From a virus, in the IMG/VR virus record IMGVR_UViG_3300028840_001200, positions 1-32,636 of that record: DNA of 32,636 nt. One strand, given 5' to 3'. Positions within the stretch are counted from its first letter, which is position 1, and the number at the start of each line of letters is the position of its first letter. The position numbers and the translations under genes are program-made. The notes beneath the pieces are model-generated. The model was given only the letters and a program-made list of their open reading frames with translations. It had not been told where the DNA came from and searched no databases. Positions 25,825 to 31,550 of the stretch are shown in pieces.

Positions 25825-26538
25825 TTACTCTTCTCCTCTATTCTCTCTGCTTCTTATTCGATAGTATTCATTTCTTGGATATTTCTTTCCACGTCTGTTT
25901 ACTTGTGCTTTAGTGTAATTATGTCTAAATACTAAACATTCCTTTTCATTATCATTATGTAAATATAACATTGTCTGGCGTTTCTTTTCTTTTACTTCTG
26001 GTCTGTTTTGTGCTTCTTTCATTGCTTCAGACATCATCTGTCTATATTCAACAGTACCTCTTTGTTCCTTAAACTTCTTTGAAAGATCATCGTGAAATTT
26101 TGGACATTCTTTCAATTTTGGAGAACAAGATAAACGTTGTCCAAAAAGAAGATATTTTGCCTTTTCTCCACATTTTTCACATTTATATGGATGATCCCCT
26201 CCTTTTTGTAATATAGAACGTATCTTTTGATTCTCTATTTGTTTTGTTGTTAATTCATTATTTGGATCTTTTCTGCGTTTCATCAATAAATATTTAAATG
26301 TTTCACAATGTCTGTAATGTTTTGATTGTAATCTATAATAGATTTTCTGCCCTTCTGTACTTTTATATACATCCTTACATAACTCACAAGTTTCTAAATG
26401 TTTAATTATTTCTTTAAGTCCATCGCAGAAATTATATCCTTTAAAACACACATAAGCATTAAACATCCCGCTATGTGCTGTTACTTTATTACTACAGAAA
26501 CGGCATATTCCTCTGTCTTTAGTCGTATTTGGCCCCAT
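25825..26538 (-). CDS. Multi-zinc-finger protein with NUMOD-like helices
   Basis: The 237-residue protein carries three CxxC pairs (CRFC at about 12, CELC at about 51, CEKC at about 117) and further Cys/His pairs (HLETCELC, HYRHCETF), consistent with several zinc-binding fingers. Residues about 165-195 (VEYRQMMSEAMKEAQNRPEV) resemble NUMOD3-type helices that bind DNA in phage homing endonucleases. No HNH or GIY-YIG nuclease core is visible, so it is a probable nucleic-acid-binding protein rather than a proven nuclease. SD GAGAGGG precedes the start, which overlaps the end of the 44-residue gene by 20 bp. Confidence 0.65.
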   Translation of the reverse strand: MGPNTTKDRGICRFCSNKVTAHSGMFNAYVCFKGYNFCDGLKEIIKHLETCELCKDVYKSTEGQKIYYRLQSKHYRHCETFKYLLMKRRKDPNNELTTKQIENQKIRSILQKGGDHPYKCEKCGEKAKYLLFGQRLSCSPKLKECPKFHDDLSKKFKEQRGTVEYRQMMSEAMKEAQNRPEVKEKKRQTMLYLHNDNEKECLVFRHNYTKAQVNRRGKKYPRNEYYRIRSRENRGEE

Positions 26539-26653
26539 AATAATTATCCCTCTCTTGATAGTATTTCATCTGGGCATCTAATTCTTCATCTTCATCCCAA
26601 ATATCATTGTTTATTTCTTTTTTATTTTCATTCTCTTTATTTTTTTCTGACAT
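26519..26653 (-). CDS. 44-residue charged protein
   Basis: A very strong SD (AGGAGG, 8 bp spacing) starts this short frame, MSEKNKENENKKEINNDIWD and so on, ending TAA at 26519-26521. The product is very hydrophilic, first basic/Asn-rich then acidic, with aromatic residues at the end (MKYYQERDNYYGAKYD). Its end overlaps the next start, which suggests translational coupling. No family is recognised. Confidence 0.7.
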   Translation of the reverse strand: MSEKNKENENKKEINNDIWDEDEELDAQMKYYQERDNYYGAKYD

Positions 26654-26665
26654 TACAATATCCTC

Positions 26666-27082
26666 CTAGAATTTAATTGTTGAAAAATCAAACATTTGCT
26701 TTTTGTTACTGGCAGATGTATTCCTTGTTTCTGTCATTGTCAATACGCCAGTTGCTTTCGGAACTTCTTTTGGTGGTTCTGCAGTCTTTCTCAAGTCCAT
26801 ATTCGTATCAAAATCAGATGTATGTTTATAAAGATCTTTGATTAAATATAGAAGTGATTCGTGAGGGCACTTTTGCAATGCTTCAATAAGAGCGAATTCT
26901 TTTGTTGCTGGCAGATATTGAATCCATCTTTTGAATGGCCCACATTGCCTGATACGTTTTATTTCTCTTTCAACATATTCCATAGGACGTCCTGTCATTC
27001 TTGTAATTCCAGCTACTGTGATTGGTCCGTTTGCGATTTGTAGTGCTTTTACTACGTCTCCGAATAATGTTCTTTCTGTCAT
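26666..27082 (-). CDS. Probable winged-helix regulatory protein
   Basis: The first 60 residues of this 138-residue protein look like a winged helix-turn-helix: FGDVVKALQIANGPITVAGI, then TGRPMEYVEREIKRI, where the second helix would read DNA. The rest is polar with a low-complexity linker. SD AGGAGG lies 9 bp before the ATG, and a promoter-like element (27109-27147) lies just upstream, so it may be made on its own as well as from the operon. A role as early regulator is inferred. Confidence 0.6.
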   Translation of the reverse strand: MTERTLFGDVVKALQIANGPITVAGITRMTGRPMEYVEREIKRIRQCGPFKRWIQYLPATKEFALIEALQKCPHESLLYLIKDLYKHTSDFDTNMDLRKTAEPPKEVPKATGVLTMTETRNTSASNKKQMFDFSTIKF

Positions 27083-27108
27083 GCTTCTATCCTCCTGTGT
27101 AAAATTTG

Positions 27109-27147
27109 ATATTATATATTTGTTCTAAAAGATTTAGAAGTTGTCCC
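27109..27147 (-). promoter_or_regulatory. Early promoter-like element A
   Basis: On the minus strand it reads GGGACAACTTCTAAATC, then TTTT, then AGAACAAATATATAATATC. It shares GACAAC, TTC-T-AATCTTT and AGAACAAAT with elements B (28728-28769), C (30606-30646) and D (28585-28621). It fills the gap between the dpdA-like gene and the 138-residue gene, and TATAAT lies about 30 bp before that gene's ATG. Confidence 0.6.
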
Positions 27148-27155
27148 ATTAATAA

Positions 27156-28451
27156 TTAGAGTTTAAGCAAAGAATCCGTCTGAAATAATGCAGTAGCATT
27201 TTGTTTCAGAAGCATTTCTACACGATTTAGATTTTTATCTCTCATAATATCCAAGAATTTAATAAGATTTACAGTATCATTCCTCAAATTCTTAGTTAAT
27301 TTACCTCCGTTTAATCTTTGTAGAAAATCAATACATTTATTATAGAATAATTCTGTTTCTCCATTTAGATAATATCTAAGTATTCCGGAAACTTTCTTGT
27401 TAATAATTTCTTGTATTTCCTTATAAACTAAAAGATCATACATCGTCATAAGCACATAACAATCCATATTTTGTTTTCCATTGTCTTGATAAATACTGTT
27501 TGCGTGAACAGAAAATCCGTTTTCATCTGCAAATTTATTTAACTTATCTAAGATATACGTTTCTAATGTTTTACCCATAAAGTTGGATTTCAAATGTTTT
27601 GAAAAATACGTCAATTTATGTATTGTTTCGTTTTCTAATGCCATAAATACCCTGGCACGTGCTAATTTCTGATGGGGACAGGAATCACTTTGAATGTTAA
27701 ACGATATTTGGTATTCATCTTTGATAAACTCCTTCACAAGAGCGAATAAGAACGTTAGAACGGTACTCGCTTGACCAGCACCTAAGAAATGGATATCAAT
27801 TTCCTTCATATTGTATTGTAAACACTTCTCCAGATACGTCTTAAACGGCACACTATACGATATAATTCTATTCATATTACCATATTGTTTGATAGCAATT
27901 CCACCAACTCCAAACATATTGAATTTGTCGTGATATTGATCAAACAACTCTGTCCAAATTCTATATGATTGGATGTTTAACATATGAAACACAAATATAT
28001 TTTTATCATCATTCATATCAGCAGCAATCTTATATGTCTTTTGATTCCATTGTCTAACATCATCCCAATTCTTAAAACAGAAATCGTTTGGCGGTAAATC
28101 AAGTACAAACGCCCTATCATATCTATCTGGATTGTTTTTAAGATAGTCATAATAGACCTCAGATAATTTCTCAACGTCTTCTATTGAATATTTCCCAAGA
28201 AGAACTTGAAATCCTCCTGAATCAATATATAAAGGGATTGTCTTTGTATATATCTCAAGTTTATCTAAAGAATGATCTACTCTTTTATTGAATGTTTGCA
28301 TCTGTTTCGTATTAGATACGTCTTCAGCTACACAATGTAAAAGTCCAAGAGTATTTTTTTCGAGAAAGGATACTTCTTCTTGAATGTTGACATTTGAATT
28401 TTTGTGATGTCCGATATAACTTAGAGGTGATGCAGGTATGTAATTGTTCAT
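27156..28451 (-). CDS. dpdA: Transglycosylase of the TGT/DpdA superfamily (candidate 7-deazaguanine DNA modification)
   Basis: The 431-residue protein carries the signature motifs of tRNA-guanine transglycosylases and their DNA-acting relatives (DpdA), in order: LYIDSGGFQV (74-83, with the Asp that acts as general acid/base in TGT), LDLPPND (117-123), FGVGGIAI (180-187; TGT has GIGGL), IHFLGAG (220-226; TGT has HxLG) and QSDSCPHQKLARARV (254-268; Asp256 is the candidate nucleophile). The CxCxxC zinc motif of bacterial TGT is not seen, and the C-terminal 130 residues are distinct. DpdA enzymes swap guanine for preQ0-type bases in DNA, which hides phage DNA from restriction. No preQ0 synthesis genes are present, so the host would supply the base. 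The ATG at 28451 has SD CAGGGAG. Confidence 0.75.
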   Translation of the reverse strand: MNNYIPASPLSYIGHHKNSNVNIQEEVSFLEKNTLGLLHCVAEDVSNTKQMQTFNKRVDHSLDKLEIYTKTIPLYIDSGGFQVLLGKYSIEDVEKLSEVYYDYLKNNPDRYDRAFVLDLPPNDFCFKNWDDVRQWNQKTYKIAADMNDDKNIFVFHMLNIQSYRIWTELFDQYHDKFNMFGVGGIAIKQYGNMNRIISYSVPFKTYLEKCLQYNMKEIDIHFLGAGQASTVLTFLFALVKEFIKDEYQISFNIQSDSCPHQKLARARVFMALENETIHKLTYFSKHLKSNFMGKTLETYILDKLNKFADENGFSVHANSIYQDNGKQNMDCYVLMTMYDLLVYKEIQEIINKKVSGILRYYLNGETELFYNKCIDFLQRLNGGKLTKNLRNDTVNLIKFLDIMRDKNLNRVEMLLKQNATALFQTDSLLKL

Positions 28452-28496
28452 TTTTAATCTCCCTGTGTGTGTTTTTATCTTCCTGAGTAAGTAGGT

Positions 28497-28534
28497 TCTG
28501 GGTGGTCCAGGGCATGACTCCAAGACCACCCAGA
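28497..28534 (-). promoter_or_regulatory. Leader hairpin of dpdA-like gene, 16-nt loop with anti-SD
   Basis: TCTGGGTGGTC and GACCACCCAGA form a perfect 11-bp stem with a 16-nt loop (28508-28523). In the minus-strand RNA the loop ends in GCCCUG, and its CCCUG can pair with CAGGG in the SD (28461-28465). The hairpin lies 46 bp before the ATG. It has the same design as hairpins at 30471-30512 and 30809-30854. Confidence 0.6.
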
Positions 28535-28555
28535 TTACACAGGAAAATATCGTTA

Positions 28556-28585
28556 ATAAAATCTAGTAGAGGGAATAGATTTTAT
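28556..28585. terminator. AT-rich dyad, weak bidirectional terminator or operator
   Basis: ATAAAATCTA and TAGATTTTAT form a perfect 10-bp inverted repeat with a 10-nt loop, just inside the region transcribed toward the dpdA-like gene and beside promoter-like element D. It has few G-C pairs, so a protein binding site (operator) is as likely as a terminator. Confidence 0.4.
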
Positions 28586-28621
28586 AGTATTAATTTGTTC
28601 TTAATTGTGTTGGTAATTGTC
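28585..28621 (-). promoter_or_regulatory. Early promoter-like element D (dpdA-like gene)
   Basis: On the minus strand it reads GACAAT, 14 bases, AGAACAAATTAATACTATA. The spacing between GACAA(C/T) and AGAACA is 14 bases, as in elements B and C. The sequence is more diverged than the other copies. It starts directly after the stop of the 26-residue gene and would drive the dpdA-like gene with a leader of roughly 120 nt. Confidence 0.45.
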
Positions 28622-28702
28622 TTAGTCTTTCATAATCCAGAAATATCCGCGCCACAAGACCAAGATTGCTAAAACATACATTGATAGCTCCAAGATTAAC
28701 AT
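28622..28702 (-). CDS. 26-residue membrane peptide
   Basis: An excellent SD (GGGAGG, 8 bp spacing) starts MLILELSMYVLAILVLWRGY and a short tail FWIMKD. Most of it is one hydrophobic helix, so it should sit in the inner membrane. It lies behind promoter-like element B. An overlapping 62-codon frame starting with TTG is less likely, because it has no SD and begins inside the promoter element. Phage membrane peptides of this size often act on host membrane enzymes; the target is unknown. Confidence 0.6.
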   Translation of the reverse strand: MLILELSMYVLAILVLWRGYFWIMKD

Positions 28703-28727
28703 TTATTTTTCCTCCCGTGTGATATTT

Positions 28728-28769
28728 GATGTTTAATAGTTTGTTCTCCAAAGATAGGGAAGTTGTCGC
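28728..28769 (-). promoter_or_regulatory. Early promoter-like element B
   Basis: On the minus strand it reads GCGACAACTTCCCTATC, then TTTGG, then AGAACAAACTATTAAACATC. It matches element C (AGAACAAATATTTAAACATC) at 17 of the last 20 bases and shares the 15-base core GAACAAACTATTAAA with the plus-strand element at 18604-18621. It lies in the gap between the 125-residue gene and the 26-residue gene. Confidence 0.6.
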
Positions 28770-28784
28770 AGTTTTCAACTGAAA

Positions 28785-29162
28785 TCAATTCCGCGCATCT
28801 GTTGTAGTGTTTCCTTTGATATTATCTAGACATCTTTTACAAACTTCAAACTTGAAATTCTCGTTGTCTAATTTGAATATTTCACTTGTCCTTTCGTTAC
28901 ATATGTGACATCTTTTGAGATTAGGATCTACAATTCCACGTTTCTTATGTCCTCTTTTGAAGATTCTTTCTTCTGGAATTGGTTTTTCACTAATCATATA
29001 TCCTCCACAACCACATTGACATTTCTTAATGTTGATATCAATCCCAAGACCTTGATGATAACCTTTGATTCTACAATATTCTGAGCAATATTTCTTACCT
29101 CCAGTTGAAGATCTTTTAATAACTGTATTACAAACAACACAGATAAATCCAGTTGAATCCAT
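28785..29162 (-). CDS. Treble-clef zinc-finger protein
   Basis: The 125-residue protein is built from three probable zinc sites: CVVC plus YCSEYC (residues 8-30), KCQCGCGG plus the following RGH (48-71), and CHIC plus VCKRC (86-112). The first looks like a treble clef of the HNH/recombinase type, and the CQCGCGG...FKRGHKKRG part is also found in phage homing endonucleases. The His-Asn-His catalytic core is absent. A nucleic-acid-binding role is likely, but the exact function is unknown. SD AAGGAG lies 7 bp before the ATG. Confidence 0.68.
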   Translation of the reverse strand: MDSTGFICVVCNTVIKRSSTGGKKYCSEYCRIKGYHQGLGIDINIKKCQCGCGGYMISEKPIPEERIFKRGHKKRGIVDPNLKRCHICNERTSEIFKLDNENFKFEVCKRCLDNIKGNTTTDARN

Positions 29163-29398
29163 TTGAATCTCCTTTTCTAATAGTTAGACTGTTGTGGGAA
29201 TTTTTTCTTTTTTAACTCGCGCTTGCCGACGAGTTCAAAAACTACAAAAAAAAATATCCACCACATAGCAAGATTTAAAATCTAATTGAATAATCCAAAT
29301 CTTAAAGTTATATCTTAAATGCTAATATTTTTAAATGTTCTAATAAATAGAATAATAACTTTTAATATATTGTATATAGTATTAGCTTGCTTACGGAA
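29163..29398. other. AT-rich non-coding stretch, possible origin or operator region
   Basis: This 236-bp gap has no supported gene. It holds an extended dyad (AACTCG 29214-29219 with CGAGTT 29230-29235, flanked by T and A runs), a 13-bp palindrome AGATTTAAAATCT (29271-29283), two copies of ATCTTAAA 13 bp apart (29299 and 29312), and a TGTTCT half-site (29336-29341) as in the early promoter elements. Repeats plus very high AT content would suit a replication origin or the control region of the 125-residue gene. This is inferred. Confidence 0.4.
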
Positions 29399-30133
29399 CT
29401 AGACTCGCTTTTTAACACGAAGGCGTACTACATTATCAATTTTTCGTTCATTTTCACAATCATTAAATAATTTATTTAACATCTTTAATGTAGAATCTTT
29501 CTTAAGACCAGACTGTAAATACATCATCCATTTAGATTTTATGCGTTTCTTTTCAATATTTACATCAGAAATTAACTTCGTTAACAAATCTTGATGAACA
29601 CGATAGTTTCTAACTGTTGCATTTACAGCATACCAATATTTGTTATTCTTATACAATTTGACGAAATTATAATATGCAGCAACAATTCTATGTGGATGTT
29701 TTTCGAAATACTCTAAAAGATGATATTCAACGAAACTCTCATATGTGTATTTTCTTAATATAGTTAAGATAGAATCTGTTTTTGGATCATAAACAGAAAT
29801 AGGTACTTCAACTTTTAATACAGGTTCATATGGTTTTACCCAATATGGATTAACAAGATACATCATATTGCCATTTTCATCTTGTTTTGATATTGAATAC
29901 CATTTATTTTTTTCAATTCTAAACTCCACCATCATATTCAGATGTAATTTCTTTTTAACTCCATTTAAAAAAATAACTCTTCCAACTTCTTTATGGTTTT
30001 CATTTTTGATAGTAGGATTACATTCAATTCCAACAATCTTACCAAGTTCTCGATTCGCATATAAATTATGATGTGATTCCTCGGGTATATATTTCAAGAC
30101 AAGATCTTTTATCATTCCATCGTTATTTATCAT
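29399..30133 (-). CDS. Unknown early protein
   Basis: I do not recognise this 244-residue protein. It has a beta-rich N-terminal half (GRVIFLNGVKKKLHLNMMVE, YLVNPYWVKPYEP), then a helical and strongly basic C-terminal part (KKRIKSKWMMYLQSGLKKDS, ending VVRLRVKKRV) that could bind nucleic acid. No membrane helix or cysteine cluster is seen. SD GGAGG lies 8 bp before the ATG, and the start overlaps the previous stop (ATGA). As the largest unassigned early protein beside the AT-rich gap it is a candidate replication or take-over factor, without direct evidence. Confidence 0.65.
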   Translation of the reverse strand: MINNDGMIKDLVLKYIPEESHHNLYANRELGKIVGIECNPTIKNENHKEVGRVIFLNGVKKKLHLNMMVEFRIEKNKWYSISKQDENGNMMYLVNPYWVKPYEPVLKVEVPISVYDPKTDSILTILRKYTYESFVEYHLLEYFEKHPHRIVAAYYNFVKLYKNNKYWYAVNATVRNYRVHQDLLTKLISDVNIEKKRIKSKWMMYLQSGLKKDSTLKMLNKLFNDCENERKIDNVVRLRVKKRV

Positions 30134-30426
30134 AGCATTATATCCTCCTCAAAATTAAACATAACATTTTTGTTATCTACTTTAGTAGAATTATCCATAT
30201 TCTCCTCAACAGCAAATATTTTATAGTAAAATAATGCATGGACTTCATATGGTATGTTAAGAGTTGAAATTATATCTTCCTCACTATAATAGACGATATC
30301 TTGAAATCCAACTGAAATCGCACCAGATGTACCTATTGATATAATTTTACCCCTGAATGTATTTTTGGTTTTTGAGATAGGTTTGATTAGGACGGAACTT
30401 GCTGTGGCTTTGATTTGATTTGGCAT
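30130..30426 (-). CDS. Possible GroES-like co-chaperonin, first early gene
   Basis: The first 75 residues of this 98-residue protein follow the GroES beta-barrel pattern: SSVLIKPISKT at the N-terminus, then GKIISIGTSG (GroES has G-x-V-x-x-V-G), then SVGFQDIVYYSEED (GroES has G-D-x-V), and a final strand YKIFAVEEN (GroES ends with I-x-A-x-x-E). The length is also that of GroES. The usual mobile-loop region is short. If right, it would help fold phage capsid with host GroEL, as T4 gp31 does. The match is by eye and not certain. The gene sits behind a long structured leader. Confidence 0.45.
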   Translation of the reverse strand: MPNQIKATASSVLIKPISKTKNTFRGKIISIGTSGAISVGFQDIVYYSEEDIISTLNIPYEVHALFYYKIFAVEENMDNSTKVDNKNVMFNFEEDIML

Positions 30427-30605
30427 AAAATTCTCCTTTGTTGTTAAATTCCTTTGTTGTGTTAGAATATGATGGGAGTGAGTACAACAAAGGAAGAAGA
30501 CTCACTCCCATCTTTAAACTTGTACGGCCAATACAAGTTGTTATTTTATTTGTTCTCAGTTACTCTAATTGAGAACATATCAAACTTTCAATAATATCTC
30601 CATTT
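30427..30605 (-). promoter_or_regulatory. Structured leader of the first early operon
   Basis: Between element C and the 98-residue gene the minus-strand RNA would form three hairpins in a row: a TGTTCT/AGAACA dyad (30551-30561 with 30567-30577), an 8-bp stem (30517-30524 with 30532-30539) and a perfect 13-bp stem (30471-30483 with 30500-30512). The 16-nt loop of the last contains UUCCUUUGUUGU. This is complementary for 12 nt to ACAACAAAGGAA (30449-30460) and for 11 nt to ACAACAAAGGA (30434-30444), which contains the SD. Pairing would hide the ribosome site. Confidence 0.65.
30471..30512. repeat. Perfect 13-bp inverted repeat with 16-nt loop
   Basis: GATGGGAGTGAGT (30471-30483) and ACTCACTCCCATC (30500-30512) are exact reverse complements. 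The loop 30484-30499 contains ACAACAAAGGAA on the plus strand, the inverse of two direct copies of TCCTTTGTTGT at 30434-30444 and 30450-30460. The set can be read as an RNA switch or as origin iterons. Confidence 0.9.
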
Positions 30606-30646
30606 GATGTTTAAATATTTGTTCTTGAAAGATTTAGAAAACGTCC
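30606..30646 (-). promoter_or_regulatory. Early promoter-like element C
   Basis: On the minus strand it reads GGACGTTTTCTAAATC, then TTTCA, then AGAACAAATATTTAAACATC. It is a close match to elements A and B and would drive the 98- and 244-residue genes through the structured leader. No standard -35 hexamer is obvious, so an activator or a different sigma factor may be needed. Confidence 0.6.
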
Positions 30647-30688
30647 ATAATATTTACAGATATTTTCCAAGATATCCAGATAAACGAC

Positions 30689-30704
30689 GAACAAATATAT
30701 ACAT
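30689..30704 (+). promoter_or_regulatory. Promoter-like core, late version, divergent to element C
   Basis: GAACAAATATATACAT, preceded by C, lies on the plus strand 43 bp from element C on the other strand. It shares the 10 bases GAACAAATAT with element C. It could start the late transcript leading to the terminase genes. Confidence 0.4.
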
Positions 30705-30711
30705 AGTCCGT

Positions 30712-30739
30712 TTGTCAATACCGTAGGTGGTAATATCCT
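30712..30739 (+). promoter_or_regulatory. Possible sigma70-like promoter toward terminase genes
   Basis: TTGTCA, a 16-bp spacer and TATCCT form a moderate -35/-10 pair on the plus strand in the divergent gap. It and the core element just upstream are alternative starts for the late transcript. Confidence 0.3.
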
Positions 30740-30808
30740 TCTAAAGATAATGTTATCAAAAACGCCATTTTTGAATTTTTAAGCAAATACGACAAACAGC
30801 TCACTTAC

Positions 30809-30854
30809 ATTGGATGGGGATATTTTCGAATCTCCTTGGATATCCCCATCCAAT
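30809..30854 (+). promoter_or_regulatory. 15-bp leader hairpin before the first late gene
   Basis: ATTGGATGGGGATAT (30809-30823) and ATATCCCCATCCAAT (30840-30854) form a perfect 15-bp stem with a 16-nt loop. The loop has CTCCT (30832-30836), complementary to AGGAG (30869-30873) in the SD of the gene starting at 30879. A short T run follows, so it could also terminate transcripts. Confidence 0.6.
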
Positions 30855-30878
30855 ATCTTTAAATTAAGAGGAGTAAAT

Positions 30879-31097
30879 ATGAAAGATTCAACAAATGAGC
30901 CAATCATAGTAGAAATTGATGATATTGAAGATCCAGATAAAAACTTCTTCAGGAAGAATATCAAACGTTTTCCATTAGACCATTGGGCAAGTTGTATCAA
31001 ATGTGATTTCGTAGGCAAAGTAGAAATTACAATGTATGATTGTCCAAAGTGTGGTGTAGAATTAATCCCACCCGAAGAAGTTGAGGGCTGGAAGTAA
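30879..31097 (+). CDS. Small zinc-ribbon protein
   Basis: The 72-residue protein has an acidic N-terminus and one zinc ribbon: CIKCDFVGKVEITMYDCPKCG (21-residue span shown by its two CxxC pairs, residues about 42-62). The ATG at 30879 has SD AGAGGAG at 5 bp, while the longer frame from a TTG at 30810 runs through the hairpin and has no SD. It is the first gene of the late unit, just before the terminase genes. It may bind DNA or a packaging partner; the role is unknown. Confidence 0.7.
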   Translation: MKDSTNEPIIVEIDDIEDPDKNFFRKNIKRFPLDHWASCIKCDFVGKVEITMYDCPKCGVELIPPEEVEGWK

Positions 31098-31105
31098 TCT
31101 GACAT

Positions 31106-31145
31106 AGGAGGAAAGAATCCCTGAGAACAGGGAAAGAATCTGACG
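31106..31145 (+). promoter_or_regulatory. Hairpin placed between SD and start codon of terS
   Basis: AGGAGG (31106-31111) is 34 nt from the ATG at 31146, too far for normal use. Between them TCCCTG and CAGGGA (31118-31123, 31128-31133) form a 6-bp stem with loop AGAA. Folding would bring the SD to about 18 nt from the start. GGAAAGAATC is repeated on each side of the stem (31110-31119, 31131-31140), and AATCTGAC is repeated at 31096-31103 and 31137-31144. Confidence 0.5.
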
Positions 31146-31550
31146 ATGAGAGATAAAAAAACAGGACAATTTATTCCAGGACATTCAGGAAATCCCGGGG
31201 GTAGACCGTCTGATAAAAAATTAAGAGAGAACATCTATAATATGTTTGGAGAAGGAGGTGAAGATTTAATCTCCTTATTGACTTGCCAAATGTTAGGCAT
31301 CCCAATTAAGATAGATGATTTTCCAAATGCAAAAAAGTTTGTTGAAAGTAGGGATTTCAGAAAGTTTCTTACAAATAAAAAGAAATCTCGTAAACCACAT
31401 ATTGATCTACGTTTAATGTCTGATAATATAAAATATCTAATTGATAGAGGATGGGGTAAGGCTCTTACAAATATCAATGCTGAAATAGATAATAAAGTCA
31501 CAAATGTTAAAATGGATTTACCGGAGAATTTATCTGAAGAGGACTTCTAA
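31146..31550 (+). CDS. Terminase small subunit candidate (DUF5681-like N-terminus)
   Basis: The 134-residue protein starts with GQFIPGHSGNPGGRPSDKK, the signature of DUF5681 proteins, which often lie next to the large terminase gene. The rest is helical and basic, suited to DNA recognition. Its stop is immediately followed by the terL ATG (TAAATG). Recognition of the packaging site is the inferred job. No normal SD lies close to the ATG; see the hairpin at 31106-31145. Confidence 0.7.
   Translation: MRDKKTGQFIPGHSGNPGGRPSDKKLRENIYNMFGEGGEDLISLLTCQMLGIPIKIDDFPNAKKFVESRDFRKFLTNKKKSRKPHIDLRLMSDNIKYLIDRGWGKALTNINAEIDNKVTNVKMDLPENLSEEDF

Noticed and set aside
28452-28529. Longer N-terminus of the dpdA-like gene
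   Set aside because: It would translate the leader hairpin, and there is no SD. The ATG at 28451 has CAGGGAG.
28452-28560. preQ1 riboswitch in the leader of the dpdA-like gene
   Set aside because: The idea fits the enzyme, but the leader lacks the short C-rich loop and A-rich tail of known preQ1 aptamers; only the 16-nt-loop hairpin is seen.
28590-28778. 62-codon frame starting with TTG on the minus strand
   Set aside because: It starts inside promoter-like element B and has no SD. The 26-residue frame in another phase has a near-ideal SD.
30810-30878. TTG-initiated extension of the zinc-ribbon gene
   Set aside because: It runs through the 15-bp hairpin without an SD; the ATG at 30879 has AGAGGAG at 5 bp.
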